The translations under genes were made by a program, and so were the position numbers. Positions 1 through 12,600 of a DNA stretch of 64,000 bases are shown here, piece after piece. The notes beneath the pieces are model-generated. The model was given only the letters and a program-made list of their open reading frames with translations, made no database searches and was not told the DNA's origin. The first letter of the stretch is position 1. The number at the start of each line of letters is the position of its first letter. Source of the stretch: Hypomesus transpacificus. Its lineage: Eukaryota; Chordata; Actinopteri; Osmeriformes; Osmeridae. The stretch is from NCBI RefSeq assembly GCF_021917145.1, contig NC_061073.1, positions 16,363,840 through 16,427,839 on the forward strand, written 5' to 3'.

Positions 1-231
1 GTGCGCTTTACCCTCAAAATGTATAAAAGTTTTGTTCGGATGTTTCTTCACCGCATCCAAAAAGCAGTCCAAAATACTATAGAACGGTTTCCTCTTGTAT
101 TTTGACAATCTTATTCCAAGTACCATACATTTCATTATATACGAAAAATCTTGGCCAAAGTATGGAAACCATGTTTTCAAGAAAACTGGCAAAATTGCTA
201 TGCCGACTAATAAAGTAAACCAAATGAGCAT
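1..231 (-). CDS. SLC27A-type acyl-CoA synthetase / fatty-acid transporter, first coding exon only (partial, tandem paralogue)
   Basis: Reading the minus strand from an ATG at 231-229, an open frame of 77 codons runs off the left edge. It begins MLIWFTLLVG (hydrophobic N-terminus) and later reads SILDCFLDAVKKHPNKTFIH. The complete neighbour at 1069-4136 has [20 protein letters not shown] at the same place in its first exon, so these are paralogues in the same orientation. In the family this exon holds the N-terminal membrane segment and the start of the AMP-binding domain. The rest of the gene is outside the window, so intactness cannot be judged. The best match is the SLC27A2/SLC27A6 subgroup; I cannot separate these from 77 residues. 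Homology is clear; the exact paralogue name is not. Confidence 0.85.
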   Translation of the reverse strand, partial: MLIWFTLLVGIAILPVFLKTWFPYFGQDFSYIMKCMVLGIRLSKYKRKPFYSILDCFLDAVKKHPNKTFIHFEGKAH

Positions 232-1068
232 CTTGGAAAAAAATAATTGTCGCTACGACTTTAATAAGTCTAAAACTAAAAGTTTTAGACTTATAACATT
301 TAACTATCCGAATTGATTACGAAGTTCAACCACCCAGTAAGACCTGGGATAGCGTAGTGTGCGGTAGACATCGCAAGGTCCCTCCCTCCTCCCTCCCTCT
401 TGGTTGCCAGAGTGCGTTTCAATCCACATTTACACTATTTTTCTTTCGAGTTCATAATCTTACAGAGAATATACAGAACAGAATCAGCATCAAATGTTGT
501 CTTTTATGAATCGTTTTATGTAGGCTAACTATGCCCAAGATAATTTTCCTAAAGTTAACTGCATATTTATACAATTTTGTATGACAAAGTCAGTTCTTCA
601 AACTCCAATTACAAAAAGTTAAACCACTGTAATACTGACTCACATCTCGTTTATTATTTTACAACAATGAACATGGCAACCGCTGTGTGGTAGGCGTGTG
701 TATCACGCAACCGCTTTTCCTTACTCCAATTGGGTGAGATTTACAAAAGCGTTCTCGATCCCTAGAAAAAAACACCCTGAAGTGGACGTTTTAGTTAACA
801 GAATGAGGTCTTATGTGAGCATTTGTGCTCAGATTTCATTGAGGAAAAGATTGCCTCTTTTACAATCAAAGCATGTCCCACTGGCTTACAGCTACTAATA
901 CCATTTACACAATACACACTTAATAAACAAGTAACAATTTAGGGTTACAGTTAAATTGCATTCTTGTTTATTATATTATTGTAGGCAATCTTAAACAGTG
1001 AACTAAAACCCATTATCTTGGTCTACTCGTTGTCGTCTAAATTCAGAGCAAATTCTGTTTTGTAAGAA
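232..1068. other. Intergenic: upstream region of the partial slc27a gene and 3' UTR of slc27a2
   Basis: No coding exon is recognisable. On the minus strand an AATAAA polyadenylation signal lies at 967-972, about 100 bases past the slc27a2 stop, so that 3' UTR probably ends near 950. The remaining 700 bases would carry the promoter of the leftmost gene; a pyrimidine-rich stretch (CCCTCCCTCC) lies near 380-400. The short open frame at 698-898 has no recognisable homology and is best taken as chance. Confidence 0.5.
967..972 (-). terminator. slc27a2: Polyadenylation signal AATAAA of slc27a2
   Basis: TTTATT on the plus strand reads AATAAA on the coding strand, about 100 bases after the stop codon. 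It is the only canonical hexamer close to the 3' end of the gene. Assignment is by position only. Confidence 0.5.
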
Positions 1069-4000
1069 TCAGAGTTTTAGTCCTCCAGATTCTACTGTAT
1101 GGAAAATCTGTGGAGTGAGAGGTTGGTAACTTCTGAGTTTCTCATCCAGGAAGAACAGAGGGACTGTGACTCTGTCTGGGCTGAATCCTTCAGCCACCAA
1201 CTTCCCCTTCACCTGTTTAAAGGTACCAGTCACTGACAAAGAACTCTGTGTAAAAAAAAGAAAAAAAGAAAAAAAAGAAAAAAAAAAAGAACTTGAAATT
1301 AACTAGGGCAATGTTAATGACCCATAATAATTTTTTTCCTAATCCTATTGATGAAGCGATAGATTATCAAAGGATTAGATGAGATCTTACTTGAATTCTT
1401 AAGAATCGTGGTCTGGCATAGGCAGGTAAGTACGCCACAACATGTTTGAATAAACTAGCACCATCAAACTGGACTCCTTCCCTTAGTGTTATAGCAGCCA
1501 TCCCAGCCTTCCCCTCCCGACCTATTAAAGGACAAAGAGACATCATCCGTTATAATACTCCTGTACCTTACAAAAGGCACATATGTTGTAAAAGGTTTGA
1601 TAAGAGAAAGAGAACAAAGGAGACAAAACAAACAAGAACCTGGTATTTGAACACCATAAACATTGGCCTCTTCTATACAATGTGCCATTGTAAGGATATC
1701 AGACACTTCATTAGTTGACACATTCTCTCCTTTCCATCTGTAAAGAGACGAGAGCAGATTTTATGTAACATTCTTCCTCAGGAATTTGAAATTACTGGAC
1801 ATTATCATGGTATGATCACCTGAAAGTGTCTCCAATCCGATCTTGGAAATAGAGGAAACCCTCTTGATCAGTGCTCAGCAGATCTCCGGTGTTAAAGTAC
1901 AGGTCACCCTTCTGAAAAGTGTCATGAAGTCTCTTCCTTTCCGTTTGCTGTAAATCTCGAGCGTAGCCGATGAACGGTGCCTTCTGTGTTATCTGAGATA
2001 TGAGGAGCCCAGTCTCACCTGAGATATAGACAAAAAAGAAACATTTCAAAGAAAAGTTGTGTTTGTGCCTATCGTGAATGTGAAGTACAATTAAGAATTT
2101 TCTGTTATCTCAAAAGAGTACCTTTAGCAGCCTCCATGCAGAAACCTTTGGAGTTTCTTAAAGGTTCTCCTTCTTCTGTGTCATATTTAATCAGGGCATA
2201 AGGAAAGGCCCTCTATAGGAATACAAAATCAAAAACATTGTTGGCTATGAAGTCAAACAAATAGTATGAATTCATATTGGACTGTGTTAAGACGTATACC
2301 TTGTGGAAAAAGTTAACTCGCCCAACAGCACCAATCTTTCCAGCATAGTTCATGAAGCTCATATTTCCCTCTGTAGAAGCATACAGCTCCTTGATACTGA
2401 TGATTCCAAATCGGTTTAAAAACTCTTGCCAAACATCTGCTCTTATACCGTTCCCTATTGCAATTTTTACTTTGTGGTCTTTATCATTGTACTTCTGTGG
2501 AAGAAGACAGGGTTTGTTGAAAGAGAGCACAGTAAAAGAAAACTGGAAATAACATGCACTTGCTTGCAGTTCTTGCAGTGTGATCTTCCTTTAGAGTGAT
2601 TGTGTCACACTGGATCAAAGTGCAGGTGAGCATACCTTACCTTGGGAGTGTTGCACAGGTAGCGCATGGTTTCACCTATGTACTGTATAACAGTAACATT
2701 GAACTTTCTGCAGTCCTCCCAGAACTGAGATGCTGAAAATTTACTTCGTAGCACGATCGTGATACCTGGAAGAAGAAGAAAAATGTTTTAAAACTTCAAT
2801 ATAACCAGCATCTAAATATTTAGATGTTTCAATGATTTTTTTACATTCTGTTCAATCCAACAGTAGCAACATGCACCACAGTCTGGACAAACCCAAATCA
2901 TACCCCTTTCTATGGCTCCAGTGAAGCCCATGAAGCCAGCAGTGTGATAGAGGGGAAGATTAATGTACATTACATCCGTGGAACAGACTCCGGCAATAGA
3001 CTGAAGGAAAGACATTGCCCACAGCCGTTGATAATTTATCATGGCCGCTTTTGGTAGCCCTTAGGAGACAAAGACAAATAGCATGTGTGTAAATATGAGG
3101 AATGGCTACTTAAACACTGTCAACATGCCGGGAGCAATTCAGAGGAAATCTTTGAAAATTTAATTTCAATGTTAACAGTCCAGAAGAACGAAATCTCTGC
3201 TGTGAGGTGAGTGTAACTTCTGTTGCTGTTTCTCAGATAAAAGTTTATCGTACGAGACAGCTACTTAAACACATTGGCCGGGTCTCCCAGATTCGTTAAG
3301 AAGCTTTTAACGCTCAGAGAGCTTCCTAACGAATCTGAGAAACCCGACCATTGTTATTTAATGCTGAGCAGCATTACCTGTAGTGCCAGATGTGTAAATA
3401 TAAACAGCGGGACTCCCCAGTGTGACATTGGACCTGACGCGTCTGGGCAGTGGGTCGGAAGAGGCTTGACTAATCTTGTCTTTGAAGCTGTGCATGCCTG
3501 CTGTTGTACATTCATCAGTCAGGATGTACACAGGAACATTCTGTTCCATCAGAGTAGGGAGGATCTCTTCAACAGCTTCTCTCAGCTCTAAAGAGAAATT
3601 AGATCGTTGTTATTATGAAAACGTTCAAAAGAACGGAGATCTGAACTGTAATTCACAATGGCTATAATACCTTCAGCAGCGATCAGCACTTTGGCTCCAC
3701 TGCATGAAAAGCAATGCAGCAATGATTTTGTCCTCATGTTATAGTTCAGGAATGCCGCAGCACATCCTATTTTAGCCAACCCTAACCAAATCCAGAGAAA
3801 GAATGGTTCATTCCCTAGGAAAAGTGCAACGGTATCCCCCTCCGTCAAAGGACTGTGCTCCAACAAGGCATTTGCAACTTTGTTACTCTTCTGATCAGTT
3901 TCCAAGTACGTATAAGTTACGTCATTGTAATGAATAAAAGATTTGTGCGGGTGCCTTTTTACGGAATCTAAGAAACGATCTAGAATCGTGTAGTTTGTCT

Positions 4001-4136
4001 CTCTATATTTCGCAAGGCGATATCCGATTTTTGAAGTTCTCAGTACGAATTGGACATCCTTAAGAAAGTAGGGATAGAAGTAACGTAAGATTCCGATACA
4101 TAAACATACCGCCAAGAAACCGGTCCACATAGCCAT
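1069..4136 (-). CDS. slc27a2: Very-long-chain acyl-CoA synthetase / fatty-acid transport protein 2 (SLC27A2-like), complete
   Basis: Ten coding exons (transcription order): 4136-3671, 3587-3378, 3059-2904, 2765-2641, 2494-2300, 2212-2122, 2018-1820, 1737-1640, 1521-1391, 1245-1069. They give 615 residues; human SLC27A2 has 620. The enzyme activates long and very long fatty acids to acyl-CoA with ATP in ER and peroxisome membranes, coupling this to uptake. A hydrophobic segment occupies about residues 3-25. The AMP-binding motif YIYTSGTTG (about 218-226) spans exons 2/3, and the family motif GDTFRWKGENV spans exons 7/8. The last residues are LKL, as in human SLC27A2, where this acts as a non-standard peroxisomal targeting signal. 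A partial tandem paralogue lies immediately downstream. Subgroup alternative: SLC27A6-like, since parts of the C-terminal half resemble A6. Location beside atp8b4 and cops2 favours A2. Confidence 0.85.
3276..3351. mobile_element. Short palindromic MITE in slc27a2 intron 2
   Basis: About 76 bases form a near-perfect hairpin. The left arm TGGCCGGGTCTCCCAGATTC and the right arm, which reads GAATCTGAGAAACCCGACCA, are inverted copies around an AT-rich loop. Foldback elements of this kind, opening with a cytosine-rich CCCAGATTCGTTAAG-like arm, are common in fish genomes. There is no coding capacity. The superfamily cannot be set from this copy. Confidence 0.6.
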
Positions 4137-4746
4137 GGTTAGCCTGTACTGCAGACAAGACGGTCACATACAGATTGCTACAATCGACAAGCTTTTAACT
4201 GCAAAGTTTGTGCTTATTGCACCTCTTTTGTAGGCGTGGTTGTAAATGTTGAAGCCACGAGGATTATGTCATAACGGGAAAGTATACCTCGAAGTGGTAG
4301 AAGTTATACAATTATAGTAGGCCAATATCTTTTAATAGTGTTCAAATTGTGTTATTTAATAGATGACTACACAATCATATTGGATTTTAATTTTAATTTA
4401 TATGCACAGCATATCTAATTAATTTATAAATATAAAATATAAAAAAATAAATTTAAAAAACTACATGAAACCTCAGAAATCCATAAATCAACAACAATAG
4501 CATTTAGAAATTTGGTAATTGAGACGCGTAACAAGGTTTCTCACTCGATTCCCACAACACTCAAACTATCATGTTGGCATTCACTTCACACACCACTCTA
4601 TATTCAAGAGGACCGACTGGGCCCGTTCTTACACACGGAAGGAAGAAGCGGCAACATGACAGAGAATTAGTCAACAGGAAATTCCAAATTAATGAGACGC
4701 AGGGACATCCCTTAAAACAAGACCTCCCCTGGCTTGCATTGATCTC
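4137..4746. other. Intergenic: slc27a2 promoter and cep152 3' UTR
   Basis: The interval separates the cep152 stop from the slc27a2 start; both genes run on the minus strand. It is AT-rich between 4330 and 4460. A possible ATTAAA signal for cep152 lies at 4331-4336 on the minus strand. The bases nearest 4136 should hold the slc27a2 5' UTR and promoter. No coding exon was found. Confidence 0.4.
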
Positions 4747-7700
4747 TCATTTCCGAATGGTGAAAGGACTGTTGAAGCCACTGTCCTGCTGGCACAGATT
4801 CAGCTCTGGGAACAGGCTCTTGGAGCACAGGGGAGCCAGCTTCTCCCCCTCGGAGACTGGAACAGGTTCTCTGTGTGCACTCCCCAGAACACTGGGGAGC
4901 GTTAAGGCTTTGGTGTGGGGTGGCATGTTGACTATCTCCTGATAAACAGTCATGTCAGAGTGGTCAGCGGTGAGACTTCCAAACTCCCGCAGGTCAGATG
5001 AGGCAGCGGACAGAGGGAGGAGGGGCTCCGTCCTCCTGCTGTGGTAGGGGCGGAGGGGGACAAACACGTCTCCAGGTGCGGGGTTGCTCCAGTCGCTCTG
5101 CCCGCCGTCCCTGACGGGGGTCTCCTGGAGGAGGGTGGGTGTCCTCTGAGAAGCAAGGGGATCATCTGCTTTCCCCGTGTCCACGCCCCGCAGGTACACC
5201 TCTCTGCCCTGGTTCCTCAGAGTCACATGGGCGTCGGTCAGACCCCTGTGGTGGACCTCCCCCAGCGAGGCCTGCCCAGCGGGCCGGAGAGAGGGGTGGG
5301 GAGCTGGAGGGAGGAGGGCTTTAGATGAAGAGTCTTTTGGCGTTTTCAGCTTTCCGCTCGTGAGGACGTCCTGGTGGGGGGCTTTTACCGTGGGCTTGGA
5401 CCTGGTCCTCGACATGGCTGGTTCTGTCCTGTCGGTCTTCCTCTCCACTGTCCACTTCTCACACCTGGTCTCTGGGACGGAGGCTTCGGGTGACTGATGT
5501 TTACTAGAACCTCCACTGGGGATGTTTTCCACGGCAGCGTCGGTGTTTGATGATGAACCTGGCGACGTGACATCATACCACATATAAGAAACGTACTTGA
5601 CAGCGAAATGTTCTCCTTTGAGTTCTTCTCCTGCTCACGTTAATTAAAACTACTTACGCTGTGGGGTGGGATACCTCGCTGAGTTCTTCTTGGTAGGAGT
5701 TTCCAGGGCCTTGGCCATGGCTGCTAGCTTCCTAGCAGCATTGATAATCTTTTTCTCAGCTCTAGGAGTGGGGGGAGGGTGGGAGGACAAGGGAGAGGAA
5801 CCACAGTGAGGAGGAGACATGGCAGGCTGATGCTTTTGGTAGCTGTCAGACGGAGGGCACTCACCCTGCGCTTTGCCCGCTCTCCTCCAGGAGCTCATGC
5901 AGACACGTCAGGTAGTACTGCCGCATCGTCCTGGCCGTGTCCCTCCTCTCTCGGAGCACCTCCGCACGGATCCTCTCAGACGCTCGCTCCTTGCTGTCCT
6001 GCAGGTAGCGCAGCATGTCTCCTAACAAACACAACCCCCCCCCAGGTGTCAGCGCGACCCGGCAGGTGTCAGCGCGACCCGGCAGCAACACGACTCACAG
6101 GTCGGGGCCTGACACAGGAGACAAGGCACTGGACTGCAAGAAAACAAGAACTGAATTACTGACCTCTGATTTTTCCGATAGCGTTCATGTACTGTTCCTT
6201 CATCTCTTCAAGGCCAGCTTGAATATTCTGTGGGTTATCTGAGCCCCTGATGAGAGAAGCGCTCATTTGTCATCCAAATACACACATGTTTACAATACGA
6301 CACAATAGGAGTCACCTCATGAGTGGACCCGTGACCATCATAAACTTCCTGACAGAAATGTTACTCACAGAGTGGATTCCTGGGACTGTTTCTTTCCCGC
6401 CAGCTTCTTCTGCAGGTGGTCTTTTTCCTGCCGCATCCTGTCCTCGTGCTCCTCTGCAGTGGAGCAGGGTTCACAAGGTCAGGGTCATCTCATCCTTCAG
6501 ACATTGTACAGACATACAAAGGGGGGGGGGGGCCCTAAGCGGGGGTCCGTGAGGGTCACCTTTGAGGCGCTGTACGCTGGCCTTGTTCTCTCTGACGGTG
6601 AGTTGAAGCTGGCGACAGGCCTTCTCCAGATGCTTCTGCAGGTCCTGGTTCTTCCTCCTCAGCTTGGCCACAGTCTCAGCGCACTGTTTACCACAACGAC
6701 CCTCCTGTCTCTTCTGGGCCGCCGTGTCTGGAAGAGCAGTCAAGCTTGACATAAACCCTATTGTACTTTCATTCGGAGAATATACTGTGCTTTTGAGTTT
6801 GAATCGCACTTTAATACACTTAAGGTTAATGGAGGCATTCATGAAGACATTTAGACAATGTTGGGGAATTCAAATGCCACATACTGTGGATCTGGCTGAC
6901 TTCTCTCTCGTGGCACTGCTTTGTGTCTTTCAACACACAAGCCAGTCTGTCCTCACTTATCTGAGGGGAAAGCACAGCCATAAAACAAGGTTAGTCAAAA
7001 CTGGACTGCAAGATAGCCCACCTGCAGATAAACACAGAGCCCTGGAGTTGGAGGACAGTATCTCAACCCAGATGTGGACTCCACAGTGGAACACCAGAGT
7101 CCAAGTCAGTCTGCAAGCACGGTGTGGATTCAGCAAAACAATCCACAGCTACCAGAGCATTTCTTATGTCTTCAAAATGAGCTTCCCTCGTCCCACAGTG
7201 TGATGCAGGAGTGTAAACGCTTGCAGCTGTTATGAATCAGCGCTTGTTACAAACTGAGACAAATCCGTAGATATCCTTACCCTCTCCCACTCTGTCTTGG
7301 CCTGGCCTACAGCTCTGCAAATTATCTCTCTGCATGCCGACTGGAGAATGTGTCTTATACCCCCCTCCTGGGCAGAGCTGCAGGCTGTCCTGTCCTCCCC
7401 CCTGTTTGGGGGCCGAGTGTGAGCCTCTCGGAGGAGCAGGTCCTGGGCTTCAGCCAGCCCAGCCTGAAGCTCCAGCAGGGCCTCCTCTCTGCCCTGCCTC
7501 CTCAGTTCCTGGCCCCTGCTCTCCTGCTGGACTCTCCACTCCTCCTGCCTGTCCCTCAGAGCCTGCTGAAGCTCCGCCTCCTTCTGCAGGACCAGCTGCT
7601 TCCTGTGGCGCTCTGCGTCCTCCCTGGCCCGCTGCACCGCCTGCTGCACCGCCTGCTCCAGCGTCACGCGCTGCTCCTGGATCAGGGCGTGACGATCCCG

Positions 7701-9591
7701 CTCGTGCAGGCTCTGGAGAGAGGACATCTCCTGCTGCTTGTCCCGGTTCCAGACAGCCTTAGCCCCGGCCAGCTCCGCCTTCAGCAGGGCGGGCTCTTCC
7801 CCCTTCACGCGCTCCAGCTGGCTCTGCAGAGACAGCAGCTTCTCCTGGAGCTCCTCCACCCGCTGGCCTCCTGGCCCCGGCTCCTCCAGAGCCACGCTCT
7901 GCCGCCACTGCTCCTCGGCCGCCCTCAGAGCCAAGGACACCTGGGACACCCAGGAGAGAGAATCCGCGTCACCCGGCGCTTAGAGTGTGAATAAAGGACA
8001 GACCGGTGCACACGAAGAAAGCGTGAGATGCTCGACTTGTTGTTGCTACCTGCTCTTGAACATGTTCGTCCTGTCGTTCGTCCCATTTTGCCCTCTCTCT
8101 CTGGAGATTGGCTTTGTACTCTGGGAGAGAGGTTAGGTCTTCAAGCCAGCGGCTGTAGGCCCTGGTTACTGCGCCTTCCACCTTGGAATTAAAACCAGCG
8201 CATCAATACCATAACCTGAGACACAGTCAAGTTAACATCCTAACACAAGGGGAGGAGTTTCCTTAATAAACATCTCAATGATTCAAGAGCTATAGAGCTC
8301 CTAACCCCAGCTGTCCTGGATGTTTCTAACCTGCTTGGTCATGTCCTCCAGGTGGGTCTCCTGCAGCTGTCTCTGAGTGTCCTGCAGCTGTCTCTGAGTC
8401 TCCTGCAGGGCCGTGTGTTTGTCAGAGTCAGCCTCCTGCAGCAACCTCAGCCTCTCAGCCCTGAGCCGCTCCTCCAGCTCCTCTCTGCTGAAGCTCTCAG
8501 GGCTGGCCCCGCCCTCTGTCTGCGAGGCCCCGCCCTCTGTCTGCGAGGCCTCCTCATGGCTGGCTCTGTGGGTCTGGACCCTGGCCTCCACCCTGGCCTC
8601 CTCCCTGGCCTCCACCCTGGCCTCCTCCCTGGCCTCCACCCTGGCCTCCACCCTGGCCTCCACCCTGGCCTCCACCCTGGCCTCCTCCCTGGCCTCCACC
8701 CTGGCCTCCTCCCTGGCCTCCTCCCTGGCCTCCTCCCTGGCCTCCTCCAGCCTCTGAGCCCAGGCCCGTTCCCTCTGTGGGGGGATCAAACACTGCTCAG
8801 AGAAACGTGCATCACGAGGCCAGGGAAGAGGCCATTGTGAAATGTTGTTTTTAAAGGGCAACAATTATCTATCTATCGATATAAACATAATTAAGATCCA
8901 AGACAATATGCAACAAATAACAAACAACGTCACCATGAGACCAACTATAAAAGGACGAAAAGAACACAGACCCAGAGCAGTGTTTCCCAGACATGAGAAC
9001 TTTTTTTCAAAAATATTTGTCAAGCCTTTCTAAACTTAACTTTATAAATCTATACAGCCACGCCCAGGTAATCACAACAGACAACAGTGAGCGATGACAG
9101 GATCCATTAGGGGGCAGTGTTGGCATGCTCACACTGATCAGGACGATGATCTGGGAGGACCTCCTACCTGTTCCTGCTCTTCCTGCCACACAGCCTTGGC
9201 AGAGGTCACCTGATCCTGGATCTGTCTCTGTGTCTCACTAGACCAAACAGTCTGCAGCTGGTCCACTGCAGTCTGATGTTGCCTCTCCAGCTCCGCCCTC
9301 ATCTCCTCCAGGGCTGTGCGACTCTCCTCTCTCATCCTCAGCTAAGAAACAACACAACTCCATTACCACCTGCTGGAGCTACCAACCTCAACACCATGGG
9401 ACAGATCAAACCTGTGTTGGTTACCTCGTTCTCTCTCATCTCAGCCTCAGATCCCCTCTGAAGCTTGTCTTCCAGCAGGTCTTTTTCCTTGCAGACCGAG
9501 ATGTAGCACTCCTGCACAGCCACGATCTCAGCACTGACCTCAGACAGTTTGCATCTGTGGAGAAACACAGCGCTGGGTGTGATTGAGGATA

Positions 9592-9623
<32 letters not shown>

Positions 9624-12600
9624 TGACAGTGTCATCACAGGATGGGTTCTCACTGGAGCTGCTGGAGCTGCTGTTGGTGGTCAGCAGTGAGCTGTTGGAC
9701 CTGAGCCGCGTGCTCCAGGGTCAGCTGGGCTCGGAGCCTGTTAACCACGTCATCCCTGTGCTGCAGGTGGGTCCTCTCGTACCTGGGGGGCGCGGTCACG
9801 GAGACAAACGGCAGTCGTCAGTAAGCGGAAACTTGCCACAGTTTAGTTGCTTGTCTCTGTCTGTCTCTGTCTGTCTCTGTCTGTCTCTGTCTGTCTCTCT
9901 CTCTGTCTCTCTGTCTCTCTCTCTGTCTCTCTCTCTGTCTCTCTCTAACTGCTCACCTCTCCGCGGCCTCCTGCTTCTCCTGGTCCAGCTCCTGGATCAT
10001 CTCCCTCATCTTGGAGCACAGCTCAGTGTTGGCTGCCCTCACCTTCTCTTCGCTCTGCCTCAGCTCCTTGTTCTTTTGTTCTAGCAGCTGAAATGTTAGA
10101 AATAGAGAAACAAACGCGTCGGTTATAGATCCATAGGTAACAGATCCGTCACAATACTTGAACGCTCCTCAGCCGGACCCTCACCTGTACATGTTCTAGG
10201 AGACTTTGTCGTTCTTCCTGCAGTCTCGAGACGTCCTTCTGGAGAGCTGTTGAGTCCGGAAGCTTCTCTGAGGCGGCTCCTCTGACCTGTACGACACAGA
10301 CACCCTGATCCAGTCAGACCAGGCCGTGTCACAGGGACAGAGACACAGTGACACAGGGACACAGCGACACAGGGACACAGCGACACAGCGTCACAGGGAC
10401 ACAGACACACAGCGACACAGACACACATCCCAAGCTGGTCCTCACCGTGGCGGTGGTGGGTGTGGTGACCTGAGCCTGCTCCAGCTGGGCCTGCAGCTTG
10501 TCCAGGCGTCCCTGCGAGTGGCGGAGTTCCTCCTGCAGGTTGCTGATCTTCTGCCTCTTGCCCTTCAGGCAGGCGAGGGAGCGCTGCAGCTCGGCCCTCA
10601 GCTCCCTCGCTGCCTCGTCTCGGGGCTGCGTGGGGGCTGCCAGGCACGCCAGGGGAGTGCTAAACAGGAAGACACGACGCACTTAATACTACTGAGAGTC
10701 CAATATGATTATTATTATTGAGAAGCTCATGAACCAATAGGAAGCCAACGCTGTCATTGTGAAGATTAATTTCTGATTCACCACGGCCTACCTGTGAGCC
10801 CGGACGTTTTTCAGGTTTTTCTCCTTGATTCCTAAATCCACGTAAGACTCCGACAGATGTCTTTCCCAGTCCCTGTTGAGGTCTGGCGTTATCACTCCAT
10901 GCTTTACCGCCGACTCATACAGCGTGATCTGCTCCTTCAGATCATTCAGGTCTTCCTGGGAAACGAGGAGAAGAGTTTGAGCGTCTTCACTGTCTGACTA
11001 CATCTGCATCAACACAGGACATGGAGGGATGTTTTCCTGACCTGGAGGACTTGGTTCATGTTTTCACTCAAGGTCTTGGCTGACTGAGCTTGCTGGAGTT
11101 TGATTTGCAACTGGCTCATCTCTTGCACTGAACCTAGAAAATGAAAGGAGTTAGTGGCGATGACATGTCTTCATATGCCAGTACGTCAATGTGTATTACT
11201 GAAATATACACTGTACTGATACTTCTTCCTGCGTTTGTGTTGATTTGACAGGAAGTGAACTGGACAAACACCAAGTGACCTGTTTGGAGCAGTTTGGCAC
11301 ACTGCTGCTGGCCCTCCTCCAGGCGCTGAGTGAGGGTGTTGATGACGGTAGCCCTCTCCACCTGCTCCTCCTCTCTCCTGCGCTCCAGCTGGGTCACCTG
11401 CTCCCGCAGTCTCTGGGCCAGCTCCCTCTGAGAACACAACCATCAATACCGTCCTCACACACTCTCTCTGGGCCACTACAAAGGAGCTGTTTACATTAGG
11501 GGAGAAAGGTCTAACCCCCCCCCCCCACACACACACAGTTTAATTATTTGAACACCACTCTGACACAATTTGTGATCCCTAAAGACAAGGGCACAACAAC
11601 TGATTGAGTTGCTGGGGTGTCTGTAAGCACTGACCTGCTCCTCCTGGGCCTGGGAGCAGGTGTCTAGCTGCTGCTGCAGCACCAGCAGCTTGGCCTCATG
11701 CTTCTCCCTCACAGCAGACATGTCCCGGTCGTGCTTCTCCCGCGCTCTGGACAGCGTGTCGGAGCGTCCCAGCTCCATCATCTGCTGCTGCATGCTGTCC
11801 ACGGCGGCATCCGCCACGCGCTGCTTCTTCATGTTCTTTTCGGCACAAAACAGACAATCACTGACTCCCTGGACGTAGACAGACTGGTGTTTCCCTTGAC
11901 AGATTTTATTCGGCCCTGGATGCTTACTTCGTGGTCTCGTTCCGTCAGAGAATGAACCTTTTGCTCCAGGGACTTGACAGTACTCAGCAGCTGGAGCTCT
12001 CGATTCTGTGCCTCCTCGATGAGCCGGCTGGACTCCTTCAGGGTCACCGTCATCCCATCCTTCTCATCTGCAAGGTCAGGCGCGTCGTCAACACCGTACG
12101 CATAAGAGACCGAGTGCTACGCTAACGTATCTAAAAGATGCACCGCTTGTGCAACCTACCTTTCACAATGGCAAACTGATGCTCCAAGTATCTCATGTTG
12201 CGCCTTGAATCCTCCAGTTTACGTTCCAGATCTTCCATTTGTCTCAGCTGGGCCTTGTTCAAAATCTCCATCTGAGCAAGCTGCTGACTCTCAGCAGTGT
12301 CTGAAACGCAAATCAGTTTAGATCCTTTTTTTGACCCCCCCCCCTCATATGCTGGCTCACAACAAAGTCAATATGAGAGAACTTACTCTGAGCCGAGTCC
12401 AAGAATTCCCTCTGCAGTTGGTCAAAATGTCCGCCTTCTTGGCGGGACTCTGAGTTGAACATCTTTGGTTGGCTGGAGGGTTGGCAGGGCTGGTAGCTGG
12501 CTTTGTAATGATCCACCCTTCTGTCCCCAGACCCCGCATCCTCAACGTTCTAGAGAAAGCATATAACAATATTACTTGGTGATTTTTTATATAGGCTATA

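Noticed and set aside
698-898. 66-codon plus-strand frame
   Set aside because: No recognisable similarity; located in the slc27a2 3' UTR/spacer.
7334-7994. Long plus-strand open frames opposite cep152 exon 20
   Set aside because: They are antisense to a GC-rich coiled-coil exon; Leu/Pro/Ala-rich composition is the expected shadow of Gln/Glu/Leu codons.
8352-8840. Plus-strand frames with PGLHPGLL or STLAS repeats, and a minus-strand GGGQ repeat
   Set aside because: Shadow frames of the 12-bp coding minisatellite; the EAR frame is the one with splice continuity and conserved flanks.
10185-10286. Acceptor at 10281 for cep152 exon 13
   Set aside because: It gives an Arg/Ser-rich frame unlike a coiled coil; the acceptor at 10286 keeps phase and yields [20 protein letters not shown].
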